Positions 50,616 to 59,721 of a stretch of DNA of 64,000 nucleotides are shown here, piece by piece. The stretch's first letter is position 1. Each line of letters opens with the position of its first letter. The DNA is from Eukaryota sp. TZLM1-RC (lineage: Eukaryota > Metamonada: BaSk clade), in assembly GCA_040285825.1 (NCBI GenBank), contig JAUPSS010000003.1:620001-684000 (forward strand), written 5' to 3'. The translations under genes were made by a program, and so were the position numbers. Below the pieces are notes generated by a model. That model was given only the letters and a program-made list of their open reading frames with translations. It was not told where the DNA came from and did no database searches.

Positions 50616-53600
50616 ATGGACAAGATTTTTGTTGTGACATTACTACTTGGTCTATCCACAGCAAATCTTGTTTTAACTCTTTCAAACGTGTTCACGTCAC
50701 CATCTGACCCTATCGATAGTCAATTTGTTGTACCAATAGATTCACAACACTATTGTCAAACCCTTTACCCAATTCAATCTCAATCGCTTCTTCATTCCGC
50801 AATTCGCAAAGGCTATCTTCACCATTCCCACGATCTACTTTCGGATGTACTAGATACTTCATCTCTACACTTTTCATCTTTTCCACCTGGCCTCCGATCG
50901 AGTTGTTCTTCTGACAACCTCATCAATCCTAACTTTGATTCTTCTTCATTCCGAGATTATGTTCGCTTGAGGAATCTTGTTGCCAATTCCATTGAGTTTG
51001 ACTTTTTCCTCACCAAGTCTATTCGGACCTCTAAATTCAAACCTTTTTTTATCTCAAGCTTCAAGAATTTTTTAATAAGTTTCCAATTTCTTTTTGAATT
51101 TGAAGAATTGTTTTCTCTTTACACGGAACTACTTAATTCTTTGAATAACCCTTGCATCACTACTATACCGTTTCCTGAATTCACTTTTGAAGGATTGACT
51201 ATTTCGGAAGTGCGGAATAGGTTTTCCGTTTATTTGTTGTTCACTGTCTTCACTCATTCTTTAAATTTGTATTGCCAAACTTCTTTCAGTATTGAGGACA
51301 AACTAAATCACTTAGTTGTGGAATTGCAAACCATTCAGGAATTAAATAATTGTTTTGTTTCTTTTTTAATAAAAATTGTTTCTGAATTCAAGTCCAACTT
51401 CCACTCACAGTCACCTTTTGATTCTCCTTTACGCTTGCATCCGATTTCTGGTTGCTTTGATGCCTCAAGTCTGGTTAATTTGAATCATATTTCTCTTGAC
51501 TTGTTACCCAGTGATTTCGCTTCCAAAGTTGGCCCTGCAGTTGATCTTTTTACCTCACTAGATGGAAGGTTTTTCATTTTCAAACCAAGAAGTGCTAGAG
51601 ATGCTTTAGTCACCAAAGAAACGGCCGAGTTGGTGTTTAACCTATCTAGTATCCACCACATTAATCCAACATCTTTCAACTTTACTTCTCTTTATCATTC
51701 GTTTGTTACTGAATCTGATGTCTGTGAATCTGGTTACATTTACCTTTCTTTTCACGGTGATTGTTATCCTGCCCCTGTCGGTTCGTTTGCCTCCACTGAT
51801 GGTGTTGGCAGGGTCTGTCCCTCTCTCAATCATCCATTAGCTAAGTACACTGGTCCTGAAGGGTGGCCTGGGGATGATCATGGTAGACCATTGGGGGGAA
51901 GTTGTCCTTTTGTCTGTGATTCTGTTAATCATATCGCTGCTTTAATTGATAAAGGAAAGCTTAGTTGTGTAGAATTGGCTTATGGGTCAGTTTCTCCTGA
52001 TGGTTTGACTATTCAAGACTGTGAAGTATTTTTGACCGACTTTATTGACCCTCAGCTCGGGGTTGGGGACCTTTGCAAGTATTCCCCCAACTCCTTGTTT
52101 ATTCTTCGTTCTGAAACCACACAGCCATTCGTTTTAAAATTTCAAATTCCAGTGGTCAAATACGAAAGTCCATCTAACTTTGGGTTTTCTTTGTTTTCCA
52201 TTTACGATCCAGGCTCCAATGATTATATTCTGTTTCTTGGTCATTATTCAGGTGATTATTTCCTGGTTTATAACCATAATGTTATTGATTTTCCCATCAC
52301 AGGAAGAAAGGAGGAAACTATCGAATTTAGACTCCATTACGATTACTTTGAACTTTGGGTTGGGAATCGATTTGTTTGTTCTCAAACCTTTACATTGAAG
52401 GACCAATTTGTCTACTATTTTGGAGGACCTTTTATTGACACCAAGAACCTCAATGTTGAAGAACCTCTTAAAGAACATCTCTCGTCATTAGTTGGTTTAG
52501 TGCCATTCTTCACTGAGGACAGTGAGCAACAATGGATAAGCACAATTGCCGTCTCAAACTATCCAAACTTGGTCCCCAACCTTGGATATCCAAACTTGGA
52601 TTATTCAGTCGTTGACTTATTTGCGACTGATCTCTTTTCGAAAATTTCTGCCTCTACAACCACGCAACTCGTTTCTAACCACTCAATCAACACCTTTCCT
52701 GTTCTTCCGAGTTCTTTCAGACTTGTTGTTCAATATGATGGACCATTCACCGTCACAGTATTTGGTTTCACTGACTCTAATCAGGTGGAAAGCAGGGACT
52801 TTGGATTCTATGCTGATGAGGAATCATTTTTGTTTACTGTTTCTACTTCTATTCAGCCCTTCCAATTGACCATCTACCCATCAACGGTGGAGGTGATGGA
52901 AGTATCTGATACTGAAGACAAATCTAGACTGGCTTTTGAGTTTTACACTTTTTCGACTGTGTTTGGATTGGTTATGCTACCTTCACATTCATTTATGTCT
53001 TATCGTGCGTACTGTCCTGATGGTTCTCTGTTCAGTCCTCCTTTTTCTGTCTATGATTGCTTGTGCGATCAAGGCTATGTTATGACTCTGGGAGAGTGTA
53101 AGCAAATCCCTGAGACACATTCTTTGGGTCCTCCATTAATTACAGTTCATCAGGAAAAAATGGTAGAGGTTACAGTAAAATCATCCAAATCAACCTTTAC
53201 AACTGTCAATGTTTCTTTTAATGGAGACGAATATGTCTATCATTCCAGCTCTGGACACCTTTATTTGGAATTTGAACCTGTTGTTGGCCATTCAATCGAT
53301 ATTTATGCTGTAAGTCGTTCACTGACCCCCTCCCCCACCAATTACTCTACATCAACAAAGTCCTTCACTGTTCAAGGCTATCTACCATCACCATTGATTT
53401 ATCCTCCTTTTGGAAGTAGGGTTGAACATGAGCTGATCGTAAGAGCTGAGCTGCCTGGCTGGAATTCGTCTGATTCAGATCTTGACTTTAGGTGGGAGTA
53501 TGGTAGTGGATCCATAGTTTCTTTCTCCTCAAAGCCATTTCCTATTCGTTTGTCGACTTCTGCTGATGTTTCTATTCGTGCTTTCAAGACTGGAATGGTT

Positions 53601-54278
53601 GGGTCACCTGTGGTCAGTGGATTCTATTCAGTTGAACTACGACCTGCTATCTCATCTGAATCTGCACTCGGTCAGGTTTTCTTGTACTTGCTGACTGCAC
53701 TTGGTTCATTGGCTGCCACAATTGCGTCCTATAAATGGATAAGATTGAAGGTGGACGCCATTCAAAAGCAAAAGGAGATGGTTTTGGTTTCTTCTGAAGT
53801 TGTTCAAGATCGTCCTTTAGACCAACAAAATGAAGACTCAAAGTCTGATTTAGAGGACAATTGTTTACTTTGTGACGGGCTTGCCTCCTTCTTATGTCAT
53901 ACTTGCTCTTCGAACAGCACGGGTAGTTGTCTGTTATGCCATGGTTGCTTTATTCATCACCAGTCGTTATTCAAAACTGATCACGTTGCTTCCCGACGGC
54001 CTTTTTGTGATTGTTGTGGTAATGGGCCTCTTCCTAGGATCAGAGTCTGTTCTAGTTGTCATTTGTTGCAATGTGATGCTTGTTTGGATAGTGGAACTCA
54101 CAATTGCTTAAATCATATCAATTTTATCGAAAGGCCTTTGTGTAACCTGTGTGACAACCAAGAAGCTTTCTATTCGTGTCATTATTGTGGATTAACTGAA
54201 ATTTGTTTCAATTGTGACGAAGAAGTTCATAATATTGGTAGAAATTCCCATCATATCCGCAGTGTCATTCAATTCTAA
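50616..54278 (+). CDS. Receptor-like single-pass membrane protein with cytoplasmic B-box zinc fingers
   Basis: The 1220-residue protein begins with a signal peptide (MDKIFVVTLLLGLSTANLV). A large ectodomain follows, with Cys pairs near residues 280 and 370-480, a beta-rich segment at about 540-640 that resembles a concanavalin/LamG-like jelly roll (VVKYESPSNFGFSLFSIYDP, then EETIEFRLHYDYFELWVGNR), an EGF-like Cys cluster near 805-830 (DCLCDQGYVM), and Ig/FN3-like strands from 850 to 1010. One membrane helix lies at about 1019-1041 (FLYLLTALGSLAATIASYKW). The cytoplasmic tail has three or more B-box/RING-like Cys/His clusters between 1083 and 1215 (CLLCDGLASFLCHTC, CDCCGNGPLP, CNLCDNQEAFYSCHYC). 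The fusion of an adhesive ectodomain to B-boxes is unusual. I infer a surface receptor with a zinc-finger interaction tail. No catalytic domain is seen. Confidence 0.75.
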   Translation: MDKIFVVTLLLGLSTANLVLTLSNVFTSPSDPIDSQFVVPIDSQHYCQTLYPIQSQSLLHSAIRKGYLHHSHDLLSDVLDTSSLHFSSFPPGLRSSCSSDNLINPNFDSSSFRDYVRLRNLVANSIEFDFFLTKSIRTSKFKPFFISSFKNFLISFQFLFEFEELFSLYTELLNSLNNPCITTIPFPEFTFEGLTISEVRNRFSVYLLFTVFTHSLNLYCQTSFSIEDKLNHLVVELQTIQELNNCFVSFLIKIVSEFKSNFHSQSPFDSPLRLHPISGCFDASSLVNLNHISLDLLPSDFASKVGPAVDLFTSLDGRFFIFKPRSARDALVTKETAELVFNLSSIHHINPTSFNFTSLYHSFVTESDVCESGYIYLSFHGDCYPAPVGSFASTDGVGRVCPSLNHPLAKYTGPEGWPGDDHGRPLGGSCPFVCDSVNHIAALIDKGKLSCVELAYGSVSPDGLTIQDCEVFLTDFIDPQLGVGDLCKYSPNSLFILRSETTQPFVLKFQIPVVKYESPSNFGFSLFSIYDPGSNDYILFLGHYSGDYFLVYNHNVIDFPITGRKEETIEFRLHYDYFELWVGNRFVCSQTFTLKDQFVYYFGGPFIDTKNLNVEEPLKEHLSSLVGLVPFFTEDSEQQWISTIAVSNYPNLVPNLGYPNLDYSVVDLFATDLFSKISASTTTQLVSNHSINTFPVLPSSFRLVVQYDGPFTVTVFGFTDSNQVESRDFGFYADEESFLFTVSTSIQPFQLTIYPSTVEVMEVSDTEDKSRLAFEFYTFSTVFGLVMLPSHSFMSYRAYCPDGSLFSPPFSVYDCLCDQGYVMTLGECKQIPETHSLGPPLITVHQEKMVEVTVKSSKSTFTTVNVSFNGDEYVYHSSSGHLYLEFEPVVGHSIDIYAVSRSLTPSPTNYSTSTKSFTVQGYLPSPLIYPPFGSRVEHELIVRAELPGWNSSDSDLDFRWEYGSGSIVSFSSKPFPIRLSTSADVSIRAFKTGMVGSPVVSGFYSVELRPAISSESALGQVFLYLLTALGSLAATIASYKWIRLKVDAIQKQKEMVLVSSEVVQDRPLDQQNEDSKSDLEDNCLLCDGLASFLCHTCSSNSTGSCLLCHGCFIHHQSLFKTDHVASRRPFCDCCGNGPLPRIRVCSSCHLLQCDACLDSGTHNCLNHINFIERPLCNLCDNQEAFYSCHYCGLTEICFNCDEEVHNIGRNSHHIRSVIQF

Positions 54279-54955
54279 TTACTTGTTGTTTTTATTGAGA
54301 GTTTGTTCGTATTACTTGTGTACATTTATAAATTTCTTAAGACTTGATTTGTAAAATTCACATTCGGTGACGTTTCAAACTATCATAATTGATTACCACT
54401 GAAAAAGTCTACATTGTCTTATTGTGGTAACCACAAACCTAACTAAAATACAGGATCATTGAACAATTTACAATGTAATTCAACTCAAGAATGACATGTT
54501 GTTGTTTACACAGAAGGGGACCCATACACGAGTTTCAATTATTTGCTGATTCTATTTGGAAATCATCCAATAGCATTGAACACGGGGCTCTTGTGGTTCA
54601 TCTGAATTCATTTCAAATTCAAAAAATGTTTCCTTCACTACAGTTAAGTTGATATGCATGATGTTTTAATACTCCCAAGACTTGACGATTTTTGAAGAAA
54701 GCAGATTTGTGTTTAAAAGGAATTATTCAACAAAATTGGCCTCTGACTGAACTTACTTAAGTTGTTACTTTCAAATTCTTCGATAAGTACAACCGTTGAT
54801 AATATTGAAATTGAAACCAAATTATATTCATTTGTTACTATTCGTCATCTAGTTTTTAGGAAATACTAATGAAATCATAAAATCACTGCTGTTGTTGATT
54901 TCTGAAACATTTAATTGATGTACAGAAACACACTCAATTTACTATAATGAGACTT
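54279..54955. other. Intergenic spacer
   Basis: AT-rich; no gene recognised. Confidence 0.4.
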
Positions 54956-55480
54956 TGTTTTAATTCACAATTCGATGCGTTACTTCTCTTGCTTTCATAA
55001 AACATTTTATCAAATATTCTTCCTGTACGTTAAACACGCTTCTAACATTACAGAAACGAATGAGCAAAATGTATGTAGATATTTTAAAAATATCTGCTCC
55101 GCTCTTTTATATCAAGACCTTCATTCATTGTTTTTTGGAAAACGTGTTTGGGAGAATAATTCTTCACTGTTTGTCACCATTATGTTGCCAAGATTTGAAC
55201 TATGAGTTAATAACGAAGTCCGTTTGTAACAAAAGTGAGATAATTTCTGTATATTCCGATGGACCAAGTTCTATTAAAAGAAACATGCATTTATTCCTAT
55301 TCATCATAGATCATTTCTACATCAAACTTTTTGATGTTCTAAATTGATAACATATCGTTCTTTATTACATGATGCTGATGGAGATATTGTTTTTAATGAG
55401 GCAAGAAATGCAAGAATTGCATGCTTTAAAGAGACTTTGCAGAAAGAAACGCTGTCATTCAATAAGTTTCGTTCTGATAA
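54956..55480 (+). pseudogene. Degraded LINE-B fragments
   Basis: Text around 55,030-55,210 (TLQKRMSKMYVDIL-like, IKTFIHCFLENVFG) parallels the LINE-B piece at 3,450-3,660. Further pieces to about 55,480 are too decayed to place exactly. Confidence 0.5.
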
Positions 55481-55770
55481 AAGAGGTAGTGGATATTTGA
55501 TGCGATTAGATAGATAACTCTAAAATTGTTGATTTGCTCTTCTGTAATATCGCAAATGATACTTTGGTTCGAAGAAGGAAACTTAAAACTGTAGGTACTT
55601 TTAAATTCAAAAAATAGAAAATGTGATGAGCATACTGGTTGTAGAAGCATCGATAGTAAATCAGAGGTCTTGAGCAACCTTATCAAGTGATTAAAACTAA
55701 TGGTAACAGGTGATTTTGTTTCATCAATTTTTAAATCCATTTCCCACCAGTAATCAAAACGAGTCAACTT

Positions 55771-55786
55771 TTTGTACTATTATCCT
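55771..55786 (+). promoter_or_regulatory. Start-proximal motif TTTGTACTATTATCCT
   Basis: A looser match to TTTGTGCTACTAGC, directly before the ATG at 55,787. Confidence 0.4.
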
Positions 55787-56590
55787 ATGTCATTTCCCTC
55801 TGAAGACATTATCGAAGCAGCTTTTCCTCAGAAAGTACATTGTTCTCTTGTCGAACAAGGACTGCGACGAGATGGGCGTGATTTTCTACAAAGACGTGAA
55901 ATGTCTGCAGTTCACAACTGTCTCAAATTCGCAGATGGATCATCACTAGTCAAGCTTCATGGAACTTCTGCTTTGTGTTCCATTAAATGCAGACTGGCTT
56001 CCATAGACCAAGCCCCTTCTTTTTCTGTCTCGGTCTCCTTTGCCAATGTCTGCAACTCACCAGATCAGCCACATCTTTCATCCATTCTAAACGATCTCAT
56101 TCAAAGCTATCCTCCCATCAATCTTTCCTCTCTTGATCCTCCCACTCCTAACCACAACTGGCTTATAAGCATTTCCATAACCTTTCTCAGCTCTGATGGT
56201 TCTGAACTTGATGCCGCTCTCCACTCCATCAATACTGCATTCTCCTCTTTACTTTGTCCCCAGTATTCCATTAAGGAGGACACTGGGGTTCTTTCCAGAA
56301 CAGGCAGTGTTGCTCTAACTACCCTTAACAATTATCTCGTTAGTGGAACTTTTGTAATAACAAATGATAAACTCTTATTTGATCCCACTAATAGTGAAAT
56401 CGTCAATAGTGATTCATTATTACAAGTAGTTTTAAAGTCAAATACTTCTTTGTCAAATCTTTCAGATGATGTTGATGAACGTAACTCCCAATTGACTTTA
56501 GCAAGGTGTCACCTATCCAGTGGAAGTGGGGTTGGTTGTAGTCTAGTAAGTAAAGCAATCAATTATTTGAGGGAGGTTACAGGCGTATAG
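55787..56590 (+). CDS. Exosome core subunit, RNase PH fold (Rrp42/Rrp43-like)
   Basis: From ATG 55,787 the protein has 267 residues. It begins SFPSEDIIEAAFPQKVHCSL, then GLRRDGRDFLQRREM, the GLRxDGR signature of RNase PH-type exosome subunits, then GSSLVKLHGTSALCSIKCRL, the conserved GS..V..G.T.V.C.....  strand pair, and later HNWLISISITFLSSDGSELDA, ending in a GCSLVSKAINYL helix. It belongs to the Rrp42/Rrp43/Rrp45 side of the hexameric ring, which is catalytically dead and threads RNA to Rrp44/Rrp6. The phosphate-binding Arg and catalytic Asp of bacterial RNase PH are not evident, as in the eukaryotic ring. The exact paralogue cannot be decided from sequence alone; the N-terminal helix favours Rrp43. 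The frame upstream of the ATG uses a TTG codon, so I moved the start. Confidence 0.7.
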   Translation: MSFPSEDIIEAAFPQKVHCSLVEQGLRRDGRDFLQRREMSAVHNCLKFADGSSLVKLHGTSALCSIKCRLASIDQAPSFSVSVSFANVCNSPDQPHLSSILNDLIQSYPPINLSSLDPPTPNHNWLISISITFLSSDGSELDAALHSINTAFSSLLCPQYSIKEDTGVLSRTGSVALTTLNNYLVSGTFVITNDKLLFDPTNSEIVNSDSLLQVVLKSNTSLSNLSDDVDERNSQLTLARCHLSSGSGVGCSLVSKAINYLREVTGV

Positions 56591-56726
56591 ATTGTTTATT
56601 GATAACTTTAGTTTAATTCAATTTCATTATGTTCAATGTTTAGTAGAGGTAAAAATACAATTGACAAGAAGGTTTTTAATTGTGCAGCCTTAAAAAATTA
56701 AACAGAATAAATGATCATTTTTTGAA

Positions 56727-57596
56727 TTATTCAGGAAATTTTAAATTAATTTCTTTCAAGATATCAAAAACACATACATTAAAATCAAACTTTGAATTAA
56801 ATTCTTCAATAAATACTCGGATAGTCAGTTTCAATATACTTTCTAATTCTAAATGAAATTCTTGGCTCTTTAACTCCCCATAAACAGTTTTTCTCAATTC
56901 AACCACCTTTTTCCCTATAGACCTCAAATCCAATGATTTAAACAAAATTGAAACACTTCTCTTCAAGGCAATATCAATAGCACTCAGTGTTGACAACGGG
57001 CAGCTTACTCTACTCCCCGTGGAGGGAGGAGATGGTGGTCCATTTTGCCAAATGCAACAAAGAGAATCAACTAAAGAGCCAATGTCGTTGATTTCGGGTG
57101 AATAAACGATATTTGAACAATCCTTAGGAACTTCCATAGCAAGTGCAATGTTGTGAATGGATTTTTCCGGCACTCTTGCCAGCCCAGTCCTCTTTGAATT
57201 CCTTTCTAAACAATGGTGTAATGGGGTATCAAAGTATATTGTGGCAAAAGATGCGTTGCACTGGATAGCTAGTCGTTTGTATGGAAGCCTCATTGAATGG
57301 TAGGGGTGGTTATCATCAATTATTAACAATAGAGGATCCCCTGCTGAGTTCACTGCATTGAAAGCTTTTTCAAACGCAAGTTGTTTCGTTTGATGCCACG
57401 TTTCTCTGTTCCATTCGTTTGAATTGATTGTCTGTGCTATATTGTCTAAAGAAATGATGTTAACATCAACTGATTTAGAAAACTGTAACCTTTGTGTGAA
57501 GTAAGAAGCAAGACCTTGAAGTTTCAAAGCGGATGTAGATTTAAGAGAAGCTGGCAGTCCTATAAGACAGCAAATACACACTGGAGGAGTGTTCAT
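56727..57596 (-). CDS. PSTK: L-seryl-tRNA(Sec) kinase (PSTK)-like
   Basis: The 289-residue protein has a P-loop kinase start (VCICCLIGLPASLKSTSAL), VNIISLDNIAQ, LLIIDDNHPYHSMRLPYKRL and IYFDTPLHHCLERNSKRTG, then VPEKSIHNIALAMEVP. DDNxxYxSMRxxxYxLA and D.PL..CL.RN are hallmarks of PSTK, which phosphorylates Ser-tRNA(Sec) in selenocysteine synthesis; the related Kti12 has different text at these places. The C-terminal helices (RSVSILFKSLDLRSIG) fit the tRNA-binding domain. An oddity is the Walker A loop, GLPASLKST in place of GLPASGKST: Gly-Leu is unusual for an active P-loop. If functional, the organism decodes UGA as selenocysteine in some mRNAs. Confidence 0.75.
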   Translation of the reverse strand: MNTPPVCICCLIGLPASLKSTSALKLQGLASYFTQRLQFSKSVDVNIISLDNIAQTINSNEWNRETWHQTKQLAFEKAFNAVNSAGDPLLLIIDDNHPYHSMRLPYKRLAIQCNASFATIYFDTPLHHCLERNSKRTGLARVPEKSIHNIALAMEVPKDCSNIVYSPEINDIGSLVDSLCCIWQNGPPSPPSTGSRVSCPLSTLSAIDIALKRSVSILFKSLDLRSIGKKVVELRKTVYGELKSQEFHLELESILKLTIRVFIEEFNSKFDFNVCVFDILKEINLKFPE

Positions 57597-57617
57597 TTGT
57601 TAGGCCATGACAAAGGT

Positions 57618-57867
57618 ACTGTGAATTTCACATATCATACATTCCCCTGTGAAATTCACTCCTGTTTTCAACTCCCTCAGTGTCTACTCACAGGCTGTAA
57701 GAGACATGTAGCATCATTTGACAAAGACAATCATGATCTTCATCAATGGGCTACCTCACTTAAATACACCTACTGCTTTCACAGAACAAAGCCTCGCGAC
57801 TTGATGTATCTAAGTGGATCTACCAAATGCTACTAAGGCATTTGTAGATCGGTCTCAAAAGTTTTTC
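57618..57867 (+). repeat. 250-bp dispersed repeat, copy 2
   Basis: Same unit as 45,939-46,189, beginning ACTGTGAATTTCAC with the paired GTGAAATTCAC about 17 bases later. It lies between the start of the PSTK gene and the 3' end of Fanzor copy f, 86 bases from the Fanzor stop, on the side where guide RNAs of TnpB-like elements are encoded. Confidence 0.7.
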
Positions 57868-57952
57868 AAAAAAGTCAAAAATAAAATAAAAAACTCAAAA
57901 TAAAATATCAGTTTTTCCACAGATTTTGTTTCTGTTTGCTCAGGTTCCCCAT

Positions 57953-59191
57953 TCATCTCCTCAACAGAGCGTCTGGGCAAATGTATATTGCGGGCCACAA
58001 TTCCGCTATCTTCTTAATTTGAATATTTTTTGCAGCGGAAATATCTCTGTCATATACTATTTGACACTCAGTACAAATACGCATCTGCCATGAGATTGCT
58101 TGAATATTTTCTGCCATGCAACAACTTGACATTTAGCCTGTATTAAATTCACTGGTTGACAAGTGCTTCACGTCCTTTTGATAACACAACCATTTTCTGA
58201 AAGCCCTTGCTGATCCATATCGATTGACTTTTCGGCAATGAGAAGGGAAATTAGCAGAACCCACAGCAAGATACAGTTTTTCAGGATGTCCAGCCAGCCT
58301 TTGAAATTTGTTGAGACTCTCTCTGAACCGTCTCTCTTTTCGTCTGCGGTTATCAAATTTAACTATTTTCCATTTCTGGCGATTACTTTCCAAATACACT
58401 TTCCTCCTGACCAAATTCCAATGGTTCAAATATTGGTTGAAATTTTGAACGGAATATTGGTTGGGAGAGTGTTTACTGGGTGAAGGTTTTGTCATGTATC
58501 TTCTGCCAGTTAGACAAGGGATAACTCCACATTGATTATCATTTAAGAAGTAACCACATAATCTTGATTGGCCCAGATCAACACCAATAAGGGGCTTTTC
58601 AGGTAAAATTTCGACTGGTTGTCTACGTCTTCGACGGGGCATTTTTTTAGTGCCCTTCAACTGTGTTTCTCTGGTTTTGTTGGCATTAGGGTCACTTTTC
58701 ATTTCATTTTTTGATCTTCTTTTCTTTTTCGGTGGTTCATCCAGCTCATCTGTGTTTTCTGAGTCATTATTTTTACCTTCAAAGGTCAAAAGCAGTTCAT
58801 TACCATTAGTTTTCAATAAATTTTTGTTAAATCTATTTTTCAAACTTTTTCTGTTGATTTTGAATTTTTGGTAAGGACATTGTTTGAATATTCGTTTCAG
58901 ACAGGTATTTTTGATAAACTTTGTTTTGGAAGATGATCCTTCAATAATTCGAAATTTTTTCACAGAGTGGAAAATTTGTGAAGGTACCTCAATAAATTTA
59001 GAACCTTTGTGAGAGGCTAAAGGTATTATTCTAAATTTCTTCCAGCAATGCATATGAGACAAGAAAGTGAGTAAGTATTGTGAAATTTTAAGATTAAAGA
59101 GAAGAAGCTCACCAATTTTCTTTGATGAAAAGGTGATTTTATCATATGAGGACAGAAGGGAAGCAGAAGTAGAGGTTTTCACTATTCCCAC
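57953..59191 (-). pseudogene. Nearly intact Fanzor nuclease, copy f (one in-frame stop)
   Basis: One minus-strand frame of 413 codons ends at TGA 57,953-57,955 and is broken only by TAA at 58,133-58,135. The N-terminal third is basic with PPKKKRR and RRRRR runs (possible nuclear signals). KPLIGVDLGQSRLCGYF carries the RuvC-I Asp, FRESLNKFQRLAGHPEKL the middle helix, AVGSANFPSH the usual G.A.F strand, STSEFNTG the rearranged RuvC-II Glu, and RICTECQIVYDRDISAAKNI the zinc ribbon with the RuvC-III Asp. All three catalytic acids are present. The stop follows directly after EFNTG. There is no ATG at 59,191 (GTG), so the true start or an upstream exon is unclear; an internal ATG is at about 59,053. 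Subtype resembles Fanzor2/TnpB more than copies a-e. If the stop is an error or is suppressed, this copy could be active. Confidence 0.85.
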
Positions 59192-59273
59192 ACTTTCCCC
59201 TCACTTCATAAACTAGGTTCATAAACTAGGTATCCTTTGTAAAAGTTTCTGGAATTTCAACTCTATGTAACTC

Positions 59274-59702
59274 ATGAAAGACGCTCTCAGCATCATCAAC
59301 AGATTAGTCCACGATACTTCTTTGTCTAAAGAACGTTTCTTTGTTGGTTTTGAGGATAGATTTGGCGGTGTATTCTTCCTCCCTCTTCACGATTTTCTTG
59401 CCTTATCTGTACCATCTCACAGAATTCGCTACATATCTAAAGGAAACTCAATTCTCTGGTCTCGCACAAAACGAATCAACCTTATTGGCTCTGTTGCACC
59501 TTCTGTTTCTTTATTCTCATCTCCAACACCTGGTGTTCTCTCCCGATATCTTCCTCCTCATGCTACTGGCAGAAAGAATTTCCAGTTACCCTTCTTCTCT
59601 AACATTGTTTCTTGTAGTGTAGGTGTTCATCATACATTGGCACTCACTGCTTGTGGTAATTGCTATGGATTTGGTGACAAAGGTAATAATAATGAGAATG
59701 TC
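59274..59702 (+). pseudogene. RCC1-repeat protein gene, broken by transposons
   Basis: The frame from ATG 59,274 ends at 59,705 inside the terminal repeat of an inserted MULE. The last intact part is VSCSVGVHHTLALTACGNCY followed by GFGDKGNN, the typical RCC1 blade (C...HT.AL...G..Y.FG...), with preceding strands that fit one or two more blades. The remaining blades are missing, and beyond the MULE the LTR of the Ty3 element follows. RCC1-like proteins are seven-bladed propellers, often exchange factors or adaptors. This copy is truncated to about 140 codons. Confidence 0.6.
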
Positions 59703-59721
59703 TAAATTCACAACTTATTAC

